A stretch of DNA of 64,000 nucleotides from Spinellus fusiger (lineage: Eukaryota > Mucoromycota > Mucoromycetes > Mucorales > Phycomycetaceae). The stretch lies in assembly GCA_025094145.1 (NCBI GenBank), contig JALLLS010000119.1, forward strand, positions 1 through 64,000, read 5' to 3'. Every line of letters begins with the position of its first letter. Position 1 is the first letter of the stretch. Below are positions 22,619 through 34,407 of the stretch, piece after piece. The notes under the pieces are model-generated. The model had not been told where the DNA came from. It saw only the letters and a list, made by a program, of their open reading frames with translations, and ran no database searches. Made by a program: the position numbers and the translations under genes.

Positions 22619-22735
22619 TTAGTATTTGGTACAATACCCCTTTGCTTCAATAGCAGCCTTGTATCTCCGAGACATGCTCTCAATGAGGTTGTTGATCTTT
22701 TCTAACGGTGCTATTTGCCATTTAAGCAACAGGGA
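22619..22735 (-). pseudogene. Tc1/mariner transposase C-terminal fragment
   Basis: The last 38 or so codons of a Tc1-type transposase are readable (NNLIESMSRRYKAAIEAKG ending TKY and stop). Upstream the frame runs into a purine-rich tract without similarity. It is a fossil separate from the two complete elements to the right. Confidence 0.75.
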
Positions 22736-23325
22736 AGCCTCTAGATCACTCTTTTCTCTTTCTCTTTCTTTCTTTATATATATATAACAAAAACAAGAAT
22801 GTCCACTACAAAATAACAAAGAGTCAGGCAAAACTCATTTGCCATCCACATCACCAAAGATTTACTTTCTACATCCATCTGCAACTTCAACACCTATTCT
22901 TTAATACAAGATTATAATGCAGAAATAGGGTGAATAATAATAAATTCTCTGTCTGGGGCTTTAAGTCAAAGAAATAGAATCTATTATTCAAGTAGGAAGA
23001 GACTCTGGTTGTATTATTATCTCTTTTTTTTGTTCAAAAAACCCAAAATTTCAGGTATATACAATGTGCACTAGTAGTGTCAAGAGGACTAATAGAGAGA
23101 TAAATTGGGTAGTTTGTCCGGTCTCTAGTAGATATATATAAAATAAAATAAAAAAAGGAATAGAGTTTAACACAAAGGCTGATTTCTGGGGTAATTCAAC
23201 GGACAACGGACGCAGGGACATAGCTGATAACTAGGCAACTCATCTTTCTTCAATCTTTACCTCTCTCGACAGCCTCAACGATACTTAACGTAAACAAAAA
23301 GGTTCATGCTGTCACTGACTATGTA
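22736..23325. other. Intergenic with dispersed repeat B, copy 2
   Basis: About 23075-23250 resembles 5085-5245 in the same orientation (see that entry). Nothing else recognised. Confidence 0.5.
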
Positions 23326-24701
23326 CAGTCCCACGTAATAAGTGACTGGAAAAAATATTAATTTTTTTGAATTTCATTTTTTTGAAAAATAAAGGTATTT
23401 CTATCAGTCCAAGATGTTCATAATAAAAAGTTCATGGAATAACACGAGATTTGGAACAGTTGTTCTTTAGATGATTATCTACATTTTCATTATATAAATA
23501 TTTCTCAGTACTTTGTAGCAAAGCCTTTATTCTTTATCACAGCAGAGCACCTCCTTGGCATGCTATCCACTAAATTTTCCAAAAATTCATTTGGAATCTT
23601 CTCCCATTCACTACGCAAGCATTGTTCAAGATATTGTGCATTGGCTATGCTTGTTCGATGAGGATTGATCTTCTTTTCAAGATAAGCCCAAACATGTTCA
23701 ATTGGGTTAAGATCTGGACTTTGTGCAGGCCAAAAAGCAAAACCTTCGATCCTACATCTCTCCTGTTTGTACCATCTGCTATATCCTCCAGTATGTCAAG
23801 GAGCACCGTCTTCTTGGAAGAGCATGGTCTCATTGAGGTTCTTTTGCAATTTTTGGAACCAGGGAAGAAAGTATTTGGCAAGTACATTGACACTTGTCTT
23901 GATCAACTGACCCCTCCAAGAGTACAAGAGGTCCTACACCTCCACGCCAAAAGCAACCTCAAACCATGACTGAACCTTTGCCATACTTGTATGTCCTTTG
24001 CGTATGACGCTCCTCATACCTCTCACCCATTTTTCTGATCACTCTAGTTCTTTTATCGTTGCCCACAACTGTGAAACGAGACTGATCAGACCAAACGACG
24101 TTATTCCACCTATCCACTGGCCAATCCACCTTGTTTTTACACCATTCCAATCGCCTTTGCTTATGAGTAAGTGTCATACCAGGTTTCCTTGATGGTGAGC
24201 ATGAAAAAACCCCGAGTTCATTCATGTATTTTACAAGTGTGCTACGGCAAATATCCACGCCTGCATCATTGATATTCTTCAAATGATATGCAATTGTTTG
24301 CATAGGGTTTCTGCGAATAGATAAAACAATTGCCAGTTTTGAAGTAGATGAAACCTTTTCAGGTCTTCCTGTACGCACTTTAGGTCGATTTATGCCTTTG
24401 TTCTTATACAATTGGATAATCCTGCCCACTGTGCTCACTGGGATGTCAAGATCGTCAGAAATCTCTTGATAAGTAGCATGTCTTTTTCCATTGTCCTATG
24501 ATTTGACCTCTAATAAACATAGCATGCTCCCTTCTTTTAATAGAAGTATCTTCATGTTCTTGGCTAGGAGTTGGCTGATTTTCATTGCTTGAAGACATTT
24601 TTTGAATAAGTTATAAAAGAAAAGAAAAGAGGTCTATTTTATTTTTGAAGAATAAAAAAAGGAAATTAATATTTTTTTCAGTCACTTATTACGTGGGAGT
24701 G
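23326..24701 (-). mobile_element. Tc1/mariner element 1 (complete ends, dead transposase)
   Basis: A 1376-bp element with terminal inverted repeats of about 38 bp (left CAGTCCCACGTAATAAGTGA; right end is its reverse complement with a C-to-A type difference near the tip). It is flanked by TA at 23324-23325 and at 24702-24703. Size, TIR and TA duplication are those of Tc1/mariner. The transposase on the minus strand is broken. Confidence 0.93.
23505..24598 (-). pseudogene. Broken Tc1 transposase of element 1
   Basis: Starts MSSSNENQPTPSQ and is frameshifted early (around 24485) inside the helix-turn-helix region, which continues in another frame with ISDDLDIPVSTVGRIIQLY. The middle shows RRLEWCKNKVDWP and VVWSDQSRF, carrying the first catalytic Asp. 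A stop interrupts GSVMV just after. Further frameshifts follow before LFQEDGAP (second Asp), WPAQSPDLNPIEHVW (Glu) and the end KNKGFATKY. At least one stop and several frameshifts mean the protein cannot be made, so any movement of this copy would need transposase in trans. Confidence 0.88.
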
Positions 24702-24703
24702 TA

Positions 24704-26035
24704 CAGTGGGGTAGCAAAAAAATTGGCAATTTGAAAAAATCCGATTGATTTCATATCATCAATACAGTGTTTTTCCTGTATCAAGAGAAATAAAACATAT
24801 TTTCTACTGTAATAAAGCTCATATTATGTTAAATAAAGGCTATAGAATACGTATATGTAATTTATTTTTACATTTACTTATAAAAAATTATTAAAAATAT
24901 AGCTTTAATAATGGGTACTCCCACCCTTGTTCTTGATGACTTCTTGCATTCGTGCTGGCATTGTCTCAATCAAAGAATTCCATGTTTTTGGCTCAAAGGA
25001 ATCCCAGGCTTCTTGTATAATATTTTTGAACTTGTATATCTTAACAGAACCATTGCATCTCTCCTGGACCTTGTCTTTCATTTGTATCCAAAGATTTTCA
25101 ATTGGGTTCAGATCGGGTGATTGAGCAGGCCACTCCAAACTATCAATTCCTCTCTCTCTTTTCCAATCACTTGCTACAATACTTTTGTGGGTGGGTGCTC
25201 CATCTTCCATCAATATTAGGTGGCACTCTAGACCCCAAAAACGTAGCAATGCCTCTTCATAGACTTTCTTGACAAAATCAACAGCCTTTCGTTCATTCTT
25301 CTCAAGCATCACTAGTTCCGACTTCTCACCGTGACGAATGGTTCCCCAGACCATAACTGAGGATCTTTCACTCTTGAATGTAGGAGTAAGACAATCTTTT
25401 TTATAGGCTTCTCCATCCTTACGCCAAACGTGAACCACTCGACTGTTTTTGCCAATTTCGAAACTACTTTTGTCAGTCCATATAACTTTTTTCCACATGT
25501 CAATGGTCCAGTAGAGATGTTCTTTGGAAAACTTGAGTCTTCTTTCTTTATGTGTTTCATTCAAAAAAGGTTTTTTCTTTGCCACTCGGCTAAATATACC
25601 CTCTTCATGCAGTACACGTCTAACAGTGTGCTTGCTGCATTCTTCGGGTATTGCTGCAACTATCTCACTTAAAGTCAATCTTCTGTTCTTGCCAATAACG
25701 TTCAGAAGGTGTCGTATTCCTCTTTCATTGAATATTTTGGTTCTTCCTGAACCTTCTTGGCGTTTGGTAGTTCCTCTTGTCTTTTGTTGATTTAGAACAC
25801 TGTAAATTGTTCGCAGCTTTACTCCAGTTCTTTCAGCTATTTCTTTTACTTTCATATTTGCTTGTCGAAAATTAACAATGCTAAGTTTTTGATCGTCTGT
25901 TATTTGCATTGTAAATTAAATATGGATATACTTTTATTAAGAAGAAAGGAAGAAAACTGCTACAAGTGTCTCTTATGTAAGATATGAAATATATCGGATC
26001 TCTAAAAAAATGCCAATTTTTTTGCTAGCCCACTG
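24704..26035 (-). mobile_element. Tc1/mariner element 2 (complete, intact transposase)
   Basis: A 1332-bp element with terminal inverted repeats of about 25 bp (CAGTGGGGTAGCAAAAAAAT at the left; one mismatch at the right), flanked by TA at 24702-24703 and 26036-26037. It abuts element 1 so that a single TA separates the two. The internal transposase frame is uninterrupted, which makes this the best candidate for a recently active transposon in the window. Confidence 0.94.
24905..25909 (-). CDS. Tc1/mariner transposase, apparently intact
   Basis: 334 aa in one exon, the usual length for Tc1 transposases. The N-terminal paired-like helix-turn-helix region begins MQITDDQKLSIVNFRQANMK, with a second HTH around NRRLTLSEIVAAIPEECSKH. 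The DDE domain shows VIWTDKSSFE (first Asp), LILMEDGAPTHKS (second Asp) and WPAQSPDLNPIENLW (Glu), with 34 residues between the second Asp and the Glu, i.e. DD34E. The protein ends KNKGGSTHY. It lies well inside the TIRs of element 2 and no frameshift or stop is seen. Cut-and-paste at TA is the family activity; actual activity is not shown. Confidence 0.94.
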   Translation of the reverse strand: MQITDDQKLSIVNFRQANMKVKEIAERTGVKLRTIYSVLNQQKTRGTTKRQEGSGRTKIFNERGIRHLLNVIGKNRRLTLSEIVAAIPEECSKHTVRRVLHEEGIFSRVAKKKPFLNETHKERRLKFSKEHLYWTIDMWKKVIWTDKSSFEIGKNSRVVHVWRKDGEAYKKDCLTPTFKSERSSVMVWGTIRHGEKSELVMLEKNERKAVDFVKKVYEEALLRFWGLECHLILMEDGAPTHKSIVASDWKRERGIDSLEWPAQSPDLNPIENLWIQMKDKVQERCNGSVKIYKFKNIIQEAWDSFEPKTWNSLIETMPARMQEVIKNKGGSTHY

Positions 26036-26037
26036 TA

Positions 26038-28713
26038 CATTAAATGAGTTTTATACACTTATTTCCCTGTGTTGCTAGCTAATCTCTACTTTTAGTCCAT
26101 GCACCCTTAACATTGTGCATGCATGTAAATTATCGAACCATACACACCCTAGTCGCAGGCCATAGTACATAGATACTAGTTTGGTTTTCATAGTACAACT
26201 CTATTATTGTAAATAGGTGCAGGCATGGGAAGAAAGAGTAAGATACTCTGACTGTGTAGTCAGTCACACCGGAAGAAAGAAGAACAGAAAAGAAGAAAGG
26301 GATCAGAACGCCAAAGTGGGCGGTATAATAAATAAATAAATAAAAACCAAGAGTATGAGGATGAGGACGAGTTGACTGATGTCAAAGAGATATTGGGTCT
26401 GTCAGATAGTTGATGCATTTGCCAATTCTTTCCAAACTTAAAAGGCAAGGGAAAACAAGGCCATGCCAGACAATGTAATGTATAGTCCTAGAATGACAAG
26501 CAGGGTGTGGGATGTGGCAAAGATGTATGGCAATAGTGTTGATATAATAGTGTAGGACGAGCACTGGGAAAAGAAAAGGATCAGAGGGGTGCTTCCTATG
26601 GATAAACCGTTCAACTGGTTAGCCCTATTGCTTTTCCTTGAGGCAATCCACTAATGGCTGTACATCCAAGGACAAAGTGTTGGTTGCTCTGTAAAAATAA
26701 ACGTAATCAAAGTTGCTTTGTTCAATGTCTGTAGGGCAAAGGAGACTGGGGATGGCAAAGAATCAGCACAACTTTTGTGTCGGTGCTTGGACTGATCATT
26801 GTGGATTTTCATTCCAATTAAGAAACTGATCCAAGACGGGCTTGATGTTGTAAATGGGTCTGTTGAAAGACCTCACTGTGGTTTTGTTCACTACAATAAA
26901 GAGATCTTTGTAGTGGGCATCATTAACAATGAATGCTAGATCTTCACCGTATAGGTCCAGGATGGCTGTCCAATGTATTCTCCAAAATAGATAAACTAAA
27001 AACAACTTTGAGAACTTCACTACACATACATGGTGCACTATAAACATGACATGCCCCAAGTTTATGTTGATGACTTGGAGATGTAAAAAAAGAAAAAGAA
27101 AAAGAAAAAGAAAAAGAAAAAGGTCTCATTGCCATTGTTGTAAATGTGAAGACTTTTCCCCCTTGAAACACATATAGAACAAGGGAGGGAAACCCATCTA
27201 TGGATTTACTGAGAAGCTATTACTGTATAACTTGGATCTTTGTAGCATAGAAAAAATATGTATATAAGTAGACCTAAAATTCATACAATAAATCTTTGAG
27301 AAATAGATTCTTTTTAATTCAAACAAAACACACCTATTGTTTTTTGGGTTTTCCAACAGTATTAAACTATATGACTTTCTTAATGAAGTGATTGTGAATA
27401 AGAAAAGATTGGCAATTCAGTCCTATAGAAACTCTTTCACATTTGACATTTGAATAATTATTGTTCAAATCCTTTAGTCATATTCTGATATCTATTGGTC
27501 TTCTAATAGATGTTATTGACATAAATAAATACCATTGCCTATAAACATCTTGTCCAATAAAATATGAAAGAGCCATGACAGTAGTCTATAACCATTGATT
27601 GCATTATAATAAAAATGATCTCATGTTTGTGCCATTCATGAACTTGAATTAACACCATGTTTAAAATGACCCTGTAGAATCGGAATGCACACTAAGGAAT
27701 CAAGAAACGTGTGAAATTAATATTCAATACTATACACTTGTTCAACTTGTTTAAGAAATAATAAAGAAAGGCAGTTATAGAAGTTGGAATAAATAAAGAT
27801 TACATTTGTGCAATCTTTATTTTTATGTGTGCAATGTTTTTGTATTGGTGCAATCTATTTCTGGCATGGGTGTAACTCATCTTTGCCCTGGAGATAATGA
27901 AAAGTTAAAAGACAGAAATTATGCTTTGATGAACAGGCAAATACAACTGTAACAATAAGCAACAATAAGCAGGGAATTCACTCCAATCCCTGGTTTATTT
28001 ATTTCTAATCTTTCTATGATGGTTCCCCTATAGATATTAAATGTAGTGAGATATGTCTTTATAGGAGATTATGACAGTGGAATAGATGAGTGTCCATTGT
28101 ATAGTCTAAGAAACAAAGGAGTGGGCTTAGAGAATAGCTCAGCACATGATAGCATGGTTACAGTCAACCTCTTGTTAGCGGAGTTATCTTGGTATAATAA
28201 AAATAAGAACGTGGGAAGCGATAGTGTGTAGTCATAGCAAAGCACCTGAGTGTATTACTGTTGTGTCGAAGAAGAGCATGCCTTTTATATCCATGTTTCC
28301 ATAGTGATAGAAATGTATCCAATAACTGACGAGTAAAAACAATGGATGTCATCTAATACTATTATATACCACTCTAGAACCACAGCACATGTGTCTGTTG
28401 TTTTTACGTGTCTAGTGTAGAATGGGGTGTGTAGAATGCATTATGGAAAGATGGAAACCCACTGATAGGCCTCCATGAAGGGTTGTCGGTGATTGAAAAC
28501 GACAATAGAAACTAGATAATTCACTTCCGAACACTAGGTAGCGGTAAACGAAATATGCTCTTTCTGTTTGTTGTATTACATGAGAACACATTGATGGAAA
28601 GAAGTAAAGATGAAATGAAAGGGAACAGAAGAATATAAAAAGGAGAATAATTCTTATTCCTGTTATCTTTTTTTTCTTTTCTTTTTTTTTTACATTTAAA
28701 CTTTTAAACAAAT
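26038..28713. other. Repeat-rich intergenic DNA, no gene recognised
   Basis: Holds dispersed repeat A copy 2 (about 27140-27300), an AAAAAG pentamer/hexamer run at 27088-27121 and short frames such as one on the minus strand at 26796-27059 with no recognisable domain. Repeat A in both places may derive from an unidentified transposon. Confidence 0.5.
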
Positions 28714-29641
28714 ATGGGTAACTACAATAATAATAAAAAATAAGAGACGCGTCATCGTCATGGACAGGATGGGGATTAACATCTTCTGTAGGCCAAAGAC
28801 CCCAAGAAGACGGCATTGTTCGCTATGGGTAAGTGATCTTAATTAAGAATAGACATTAGAATCCCTACTCACCACTCATGGACAGTGACCATGTATCTCT
28901 TAAGCATGTCATGACCGGCCGTTTGTTGACCTCTGCCGACGAGCGTTATATCGGTGGAAGTAACCAGCAAAAGGTAAATACACTGCGCAAGAAAGAAAGA
29001 AAGATCTCTCCCGGGATTGAAGCTGTGTTTCTACTGTTTCTTTACTCACCTGCAGTGTGTGTATGTTCTAGGTGTTTGCTGGTGATTGGTCCCCAACTGA
29101 GTATTCAACATGGATTGTTATGCCCACCCTCAACTCTGATGAAGAACCTGGCTATGAAGTGGGTTGGGATGATCTTGTACGTCTCAAGCACTGTGGTACT
29201 CGACGCAACCTACACAGTCACGGGCTGCCCAGTCCTATCACTGAGCAACAAGAAGTGTCTTGCTTTGGTAGTGACTATGAGAGTGACATCAATGATATCT
29301 GGAGAGTCACTCGATTCTATGGGGAAGAGGAGGAATCTGAGGATAACGTAAGCCTTTGATGATGCATAGGATAGTAGTGTGGACCTGTGCTTATGTGTGT
29401 GTGCGTTATTTTCTATAGTTCTGGCGTGTTGATCAGCCTTTCCTTCTTCACCATGTTGAGACTGGCCAGTTCTTGTAAGTCCTTTTCTTCTTCTTCTTTA
29501 TGAAAATACAGAGTAACTTGGGCATTCACTAATATGAACTTTAGACATAGTCACGAAGAAGAATTTGAGGAAGACCGCAACGAAGTTACCGCCTTTCCTG
29601 ATGCTGAAGATGAAAACAACAAGTGGATTGTGAATGAATGA
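28714..29641 (+). CDS. MIR-domain protein
   Basis: A 185-aa protein made of MIR motifs (beta-trefoil repeats found in protein O-mannosyltransferases, SDF2 and IP3 receptors). Six exons keep frame: 28714-28717, 28792-28828, 28886-28973, 29072-29347, 29419-29474 and 29545-29641. Repeats show IVRYGDHVSLKHVMTGRLL, GGSNQQKVFAG, WDDLVRLKHCGTRRNLHSH, QQEVSCFG, FLLHHVETGQFLHSH and NEVTAFPDAEDENNKW. There is no signal peptide or transmembrane segment, unlike SDF2, so a cytosolic lectin-like or scaffold role is possible. The first exon would be only ATGG; the donor GTAACT and the phase fit, but this start needs cDNA support. The gene converges with the MFS permease. Confidence 0.85.
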
Positions 29642-29922
29642 ATAAATAGTCAATAGTCAAATGAAAGAATAAAATCAGCCTATACACCCATATCTCTTAT
29701 TTATTATTTCTTCTGTGCGTAATAGACTGTGGATAGAACATGGAGTAAATTTGTGGGATATACTCGTTCTTCATTCTTTGTGTTGGGTGGTTTCTTTATA
29801 GATAGATGACTAAGTTGCGTATAGAAGACACATTTGACATTCTATGAACATGAATACCAGGTTCTATTGTTACTATTATTATTATCATCATCATCATTTT
29901 ATTACTAATCTTAACTGCTGAA

Positions 29923-31962
29923 TCAGACATTGTCTACATCCACATCTTGACGCTTATTGGGTTCATTAGTGGCAATACGTTGCTGTGTTTTTGGTAAAAG
30001 GATCTTGTTTTCATCCAAATAATAAGCAATGCAGACAAGAACAATCATAAAGGCTGTCATTGAACAAGTAACAATCTTTCCAAGGCCTAATGATTGATAT
30101 GTAGAGGAGGGTGAATAGTTCAGCTTGTAGTGAAGTGTACAGATGCATGTAGGAGTGCATGTATGGACTTACGGAAAGCAGGTGCGTCTGTTACTACCCA
30201 TGCTTTGACATTGATGAAATTAGGAGCAAGATTACCAAGTGAGTTGACAATAGCAATAGCAAGTGCGCGTGTTTCTGTGTCTGTCTGGTAGACCTCCTAT
30301 CATCATGCAACAGTTCATGCAACAGTTCATGCAACAGTGAATTTGTGAACTCATAAGAATACTGCACGATACACTTACATTTAACCAGGTCATCATAATA
30401 GGACTCACACCAAAGATAGGAGACACCATATAGGCAGCCACAAACAAAAGGACTACAGGCACATCCCCTCCATTCACACTCACCAGCAACACATACCATA
30501 GCAAAGTCCATAGACTCCCCACAAGAATATGCCATGCACGCTTACCATAGCGATCAGAGAGCCAGCCTTGGAAAATCAAAACACACCCAACCCACACCCA
30601 AATAGGCACCATCATATAATTAGCAAATGACGATGAATAACCTAGGGCCTTGAGAATAATGGGGAAGTTCTGTAGAATGCCCATGCCCATTTGGAAGCAT
30701 ATAAAAATGACAAGGAACAGCCATAGATAAGGAGTAGCAATCAAGTTATGGAAGCTAAGATGAGGGGGTAGTAGTGTAGTATGAGTCGTCTAGTGTCCAT
30801 CCTGTGGAAAATAGAAGCCTACTTACGTTGCCTTGGTAAGACCCGTGGCCACTGTCTTCTTGCCTTGATGCTCCAACCGCCGAATGGCCATAACACGCTG
30901 TTCTCCCGTCACAAACCGGGTGTTATGGGGGAAATCAGGAAGAAGGAAGAATCCAGTAAACCCAATCACTACTGCCAAAAGGCCCTCAATAATAAACAGC
31001 CATTTCCACCCACGCATGCCATGAGCACCATCCAGGTGAGTGGCAATGGCACCCGAGATAAGACCACTAAAGGCTCCTGATACTTGAGACCCTGCTACAA
31101 ACACAGCCGTCCGTGTCCCCAGTTCTTCATGGGTATACCAACTGCCGAGTAGGAACACAATGCCAGGATAGAAGGCAGCTTCAGCAAATCCAAGACAGAG
31201 ACGAAGCCCATAAAGGCTCTGGTAATTTTTGACGAGGGCCATAAAACACACTACAGTGCCCCATACAAACACAACACCTGGTAGCATAAACCGGGGTCGT
31301 ACTTTTGTGATGATCGTGTTGGCTGGGATTTGGAGTCTGATGCCATGCATAGAAGAGAAGGGAGGATGAAGAGTAGGAAATAGAAAAAAGTGTGAATGAA
31401 AAAGAAGGACTCTGTTGACTTACACGATATAGCCTATAAAGAACATTGTGATAGCCCAATTGTACTTGTCGGATTCAAGATCCAGGTCTACATCCATGCC
31501 ATTGGTATAGGCATTTGCTGTTGAATAAGAGACAGTGGCATAGTTATTATTATTGTTGTTGTTGTTGGTTGGATGGTAAGCAGTCTGCACAGTCCATGTT
31601 CATCGCTGCCTACACTGAAAGGTCTTGGGATGACTTACGCATGTTGTTTCGATCAAGACCATTGGCAAAATACCCAAAGAATGCCCAGAGCATCAACCGT
31701 CTGTCCAACGTTCGTACCAGCTTTCGCTCCATGACATGATCCATTGAGGAAGAGTGACTCGTATCAGACTCCTCTGTGGCGGTTTCCCTTCTTTCTGTAG
31801 CCAGGTATTCCGGGGGTTTGTTTCTACTGTGATCATTGCAAGGAGTATAGACATCAATATCAACAGCCACCCGTTCTCTGTCTATCAGCACCAGTAGAGA
31901 ACAGATAGACGAACACTGTCCCAGTAGAATCCATTTCTTGGATAGAATTCTTACCTGTTCAT
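29923..31962 (-). CDS. MFS permease of the anion:cation symporter (Dal5/Tna1-like) family
   Basis: Plasma-membrane major facilitator with about 12 hydrophobic segments, 487 aa. Seven exons: 31962-31955, 31826-31639, 31517-31424, 31336-30827, 30754-30379, 30296-30173 and 30086-29923. Family marks are LMLWAFFGYFANGLDRNNMPNA, WAITMFFIGYIVLQIPAN, LRLCLGFAEAAFYPG, YTHEELGTR, GWKWLFIIEGL, FQGWLSDRYGKR and ETRALAIAIVNSLGNL. The Dal5 family imports allantoate, nicotinate, pantothenate, biotin and related carboxylates; the substrate cannot be assigned here. The first coding exon is only 8 bp (ATGAACAG), chosen because the GTAAGA donor and CAG acceptor restore frame. Both the N-terminal Ser/Thr/Glu-rich leader and the short C-terminus look cytosolic. 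Confidence 0.93.
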
Positions 31963-32494
31963 CTCCAAGCAACAACGAAGAAGAAGAAAAGGAAAATGTG
32001 AAAATGTGAAAATAGGATAGTCTATAAAATAGAAAATAGAAAAGTGAATAGCATAACCTTATGGTGAGTGATACAAGGTGGGGTCCTTTGAGCAGTGGGG
32101 TAGATTTACACACACTACACACACTTTATATATTAATATATTAATATATTAATATATTAAGAGATCTTTCCACCCAACAAGTGGATTGTACAAGGTATGA
32201 TTTGTGGTTTGTGGTTTGTGGTTTACTAATTTGTGATTTACATTTTACAATTTACTGATTTACAATTTACTAATTTGTGATTTACAATTTACAACTTAAC
32301 CCACTGTACAGTTGACACACGTATCCTTTGGGGTGACTGAATTCTTTTATTGCATCTCCTCATAGATTTCTCTACAATCCCACACACACACACATCATCA
32401 TCATCACTTTAAAAGAGGGTTGGATGTTTGAATAGCCCCATATAAAAAGGGAATGTTATTATTTTTACAATAGGCTACAGTGAATTTAGACTGT
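31963..32494. other. Intergenic, simple repeats
   Basis: Contains tandem 'attaatat' units (32130-32160) and 'gtggttt' units (32204-32224); presumably the MFS promoter and P2 3' flank. Confidence 0.5.
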
Positions 32495-32889
32495 TTAATC
32501 AAAGAGACCGAAACCCATATCATCATCCTCAGACTCCTCATCCTTGGCCTCTTCTTCAGCAGCAGGGGCAGAGGCAGCAGCACCACCAGCAGCAGCAACA
32601 CCACCAGCAGCAGCAACACCACCAGCAGGAACGGAGGCAATCTTCTCTTTACCCTCAGCAATGAGCTAGAAAAAGAAGAGTGAGCCATGACTTTTTTTTG
32701 TTGTTTTTTTTGTTTATCTTTGTTGTTTACCTCATCAATGGTCTTTCCCTCAAGGGCCTTGACCAAGGAAGCAACACGTTCTTCATCAACAGAGGCACCG
32801 ACAGTGTTCAAGAGAGACTTGACATCCTCAACAGAAGGAGAGGCCTTACCACCGTTCACAAGGAGAAGATAAGCAGCGAGATACTTCAT
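32495..32889 (-). CDS. 60S acidic ribosomal protein P2
   Basis: P-stalk protein, 109 aa from two exons (32889-32731, 32665-32495). It starts [19 protein letters not shown], has the P2-type fold region with [15 protein letters not shown] and [24 protein letters not shown], a Gly/Ala hinge, an acidic segment and the invariant end [10 protein letters not shown] that recruits elongation factors. Start and length are exactly those of eukaryotic P2. Confidence 0.98.
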
Positions 32890-34407
32890 ATTCAGAGGAA
32901 AGAAAAGAAAGAAAAGAAAGAACTCATAGGAAAATAGCAAAATAGCAAATAGACCGAAAAAAAATTTTAGACACTCAGTTTGGGAGATTCAAACCAGCAC
33001 AATAATTAGGATGCTCGCAAAATACTTCTTATTGCGGTGTCTGAAGTGAGCTGTCTTGACTCTCTCAGTGTGTCTTGTCGGTGTCCCAAGGCCTGGAGAC
33101 ATCGCAGCATCGCTCTTTTCATCCTCCTCATGTCCATTCTGCAGCAGAAGGATGGAGTCACCCTACAAAGAGAGGATTCAATGCACAGTCACTCGCCCTG
33201 TCTTCTTGGGACAAGAATAAGGTGAACTTTCTTCTGCCCCTTTTTCTTTTCTTTCTGCTGTGAGGACATGGGCATACACATTTAAAGATGTCTCAACCTA
33301 AAATGAGAGGGTTGTGACTATTTAGACCAATAAGAGATCAATTTGAGATGAATCAATGTTAGTTGATGGAAGATTTACATGCAGACATATTCATCCTAAT
33401 GAAAGCTGTCTTGTATGCAGTGATGTAGAATACAGTAAGAAGGATGATGTGTCTCTACAGAGTAGATCTAGTCATTGACAGCTATTGAACACCTCTTCTG
33501 TGCTATTGACTATGCTTTTAATGCATGCATTGATATCAGCCACAAGAAGACGCTTGCCCATGTGTCTGTTCTTTCGTGTTTTGGTGCAAGATATCTGTCA
33601 TTATAACACAATGACCTTTTTCTTTTAATAATAGATAGGAATTGACAGTAGAATGATCATTCTTATAAAGAAAGAGGCTCCTATAGGAATAATAATAGTA
33701 TTAATAGTCCATATTACAGTGATTTCATGATCTTTCCTAGGCTAGAAGAGAGAGAGAGAGAGAGATCATAATTGATCTATCTATTCATCAGTCTACACAG
33801 CCATGACTAGTAGAACATAACTCTGGACACTTCATACTGATCTCTAGGCTCTGGGTTATCCAACTGCTAAATCATACAGAATATGAATAGTCATTTTTAT
33901 TCTTTTCTTCCACCAAGTGTGCTGGATTGAAATCTCTATAGCATGTACTATGGAACACGGCTTTAAACCACACGCAATGTATGTTAATTCCCATATTGGA
34001 TAATGTAAATAATTAAAGATGTCTACACTTTGTCTTATTTGAGATGAAAAGACTGTAACTACGTGATAAGTGGCCTGTGTAGGATAGATGCACTCCTATT
34101 GGCTATTGTTGGGCTGCTGTAGAATGCTCTCTTGTTCTCTTGGACTGAGGATGTAGAAAAGACACTAGTACTCTATTCTATACTGTTATGCACTATTTTG
34201 GTTTTTGGATAGTGGAGAGAATAGATACTGTTTTTTTGTTTTTTTTTTGTTTTTTTGGATAAAAGGGCTGCCTTCTCCCTTTTACTTTTCTCCCATAATA
34301 ACAAAAGACGTCACACATGTCTCCATTTTTGTCATGTGTCCAGTTCCAATGCCAGCCAAATAAACCCTCTCTTTTCCTCCGCTTATTCCTTCTCTTTCAT
34401 TGACATT
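32890..34407. other. Divergent intergenic region, no gene seen
   Basis: About 1.5 kb between P2 and Cwc25, including a pyrimidine-rich stretch near 33230-33255 and an AG run at 33749-33764. No recognisable coding sequence. Confidence 0.5.

Noticed and set aside
26796..27171. Minus-strand frames near repeat A as a gene
   Set aside because: No recognisable domain, partial similarity only to another non-coding-looking repeat; kept as repeat.
30304..30335. Three catgcaacagtt units
   Set aside because: Small tandem repeat within an MFS intron; no sign of function.
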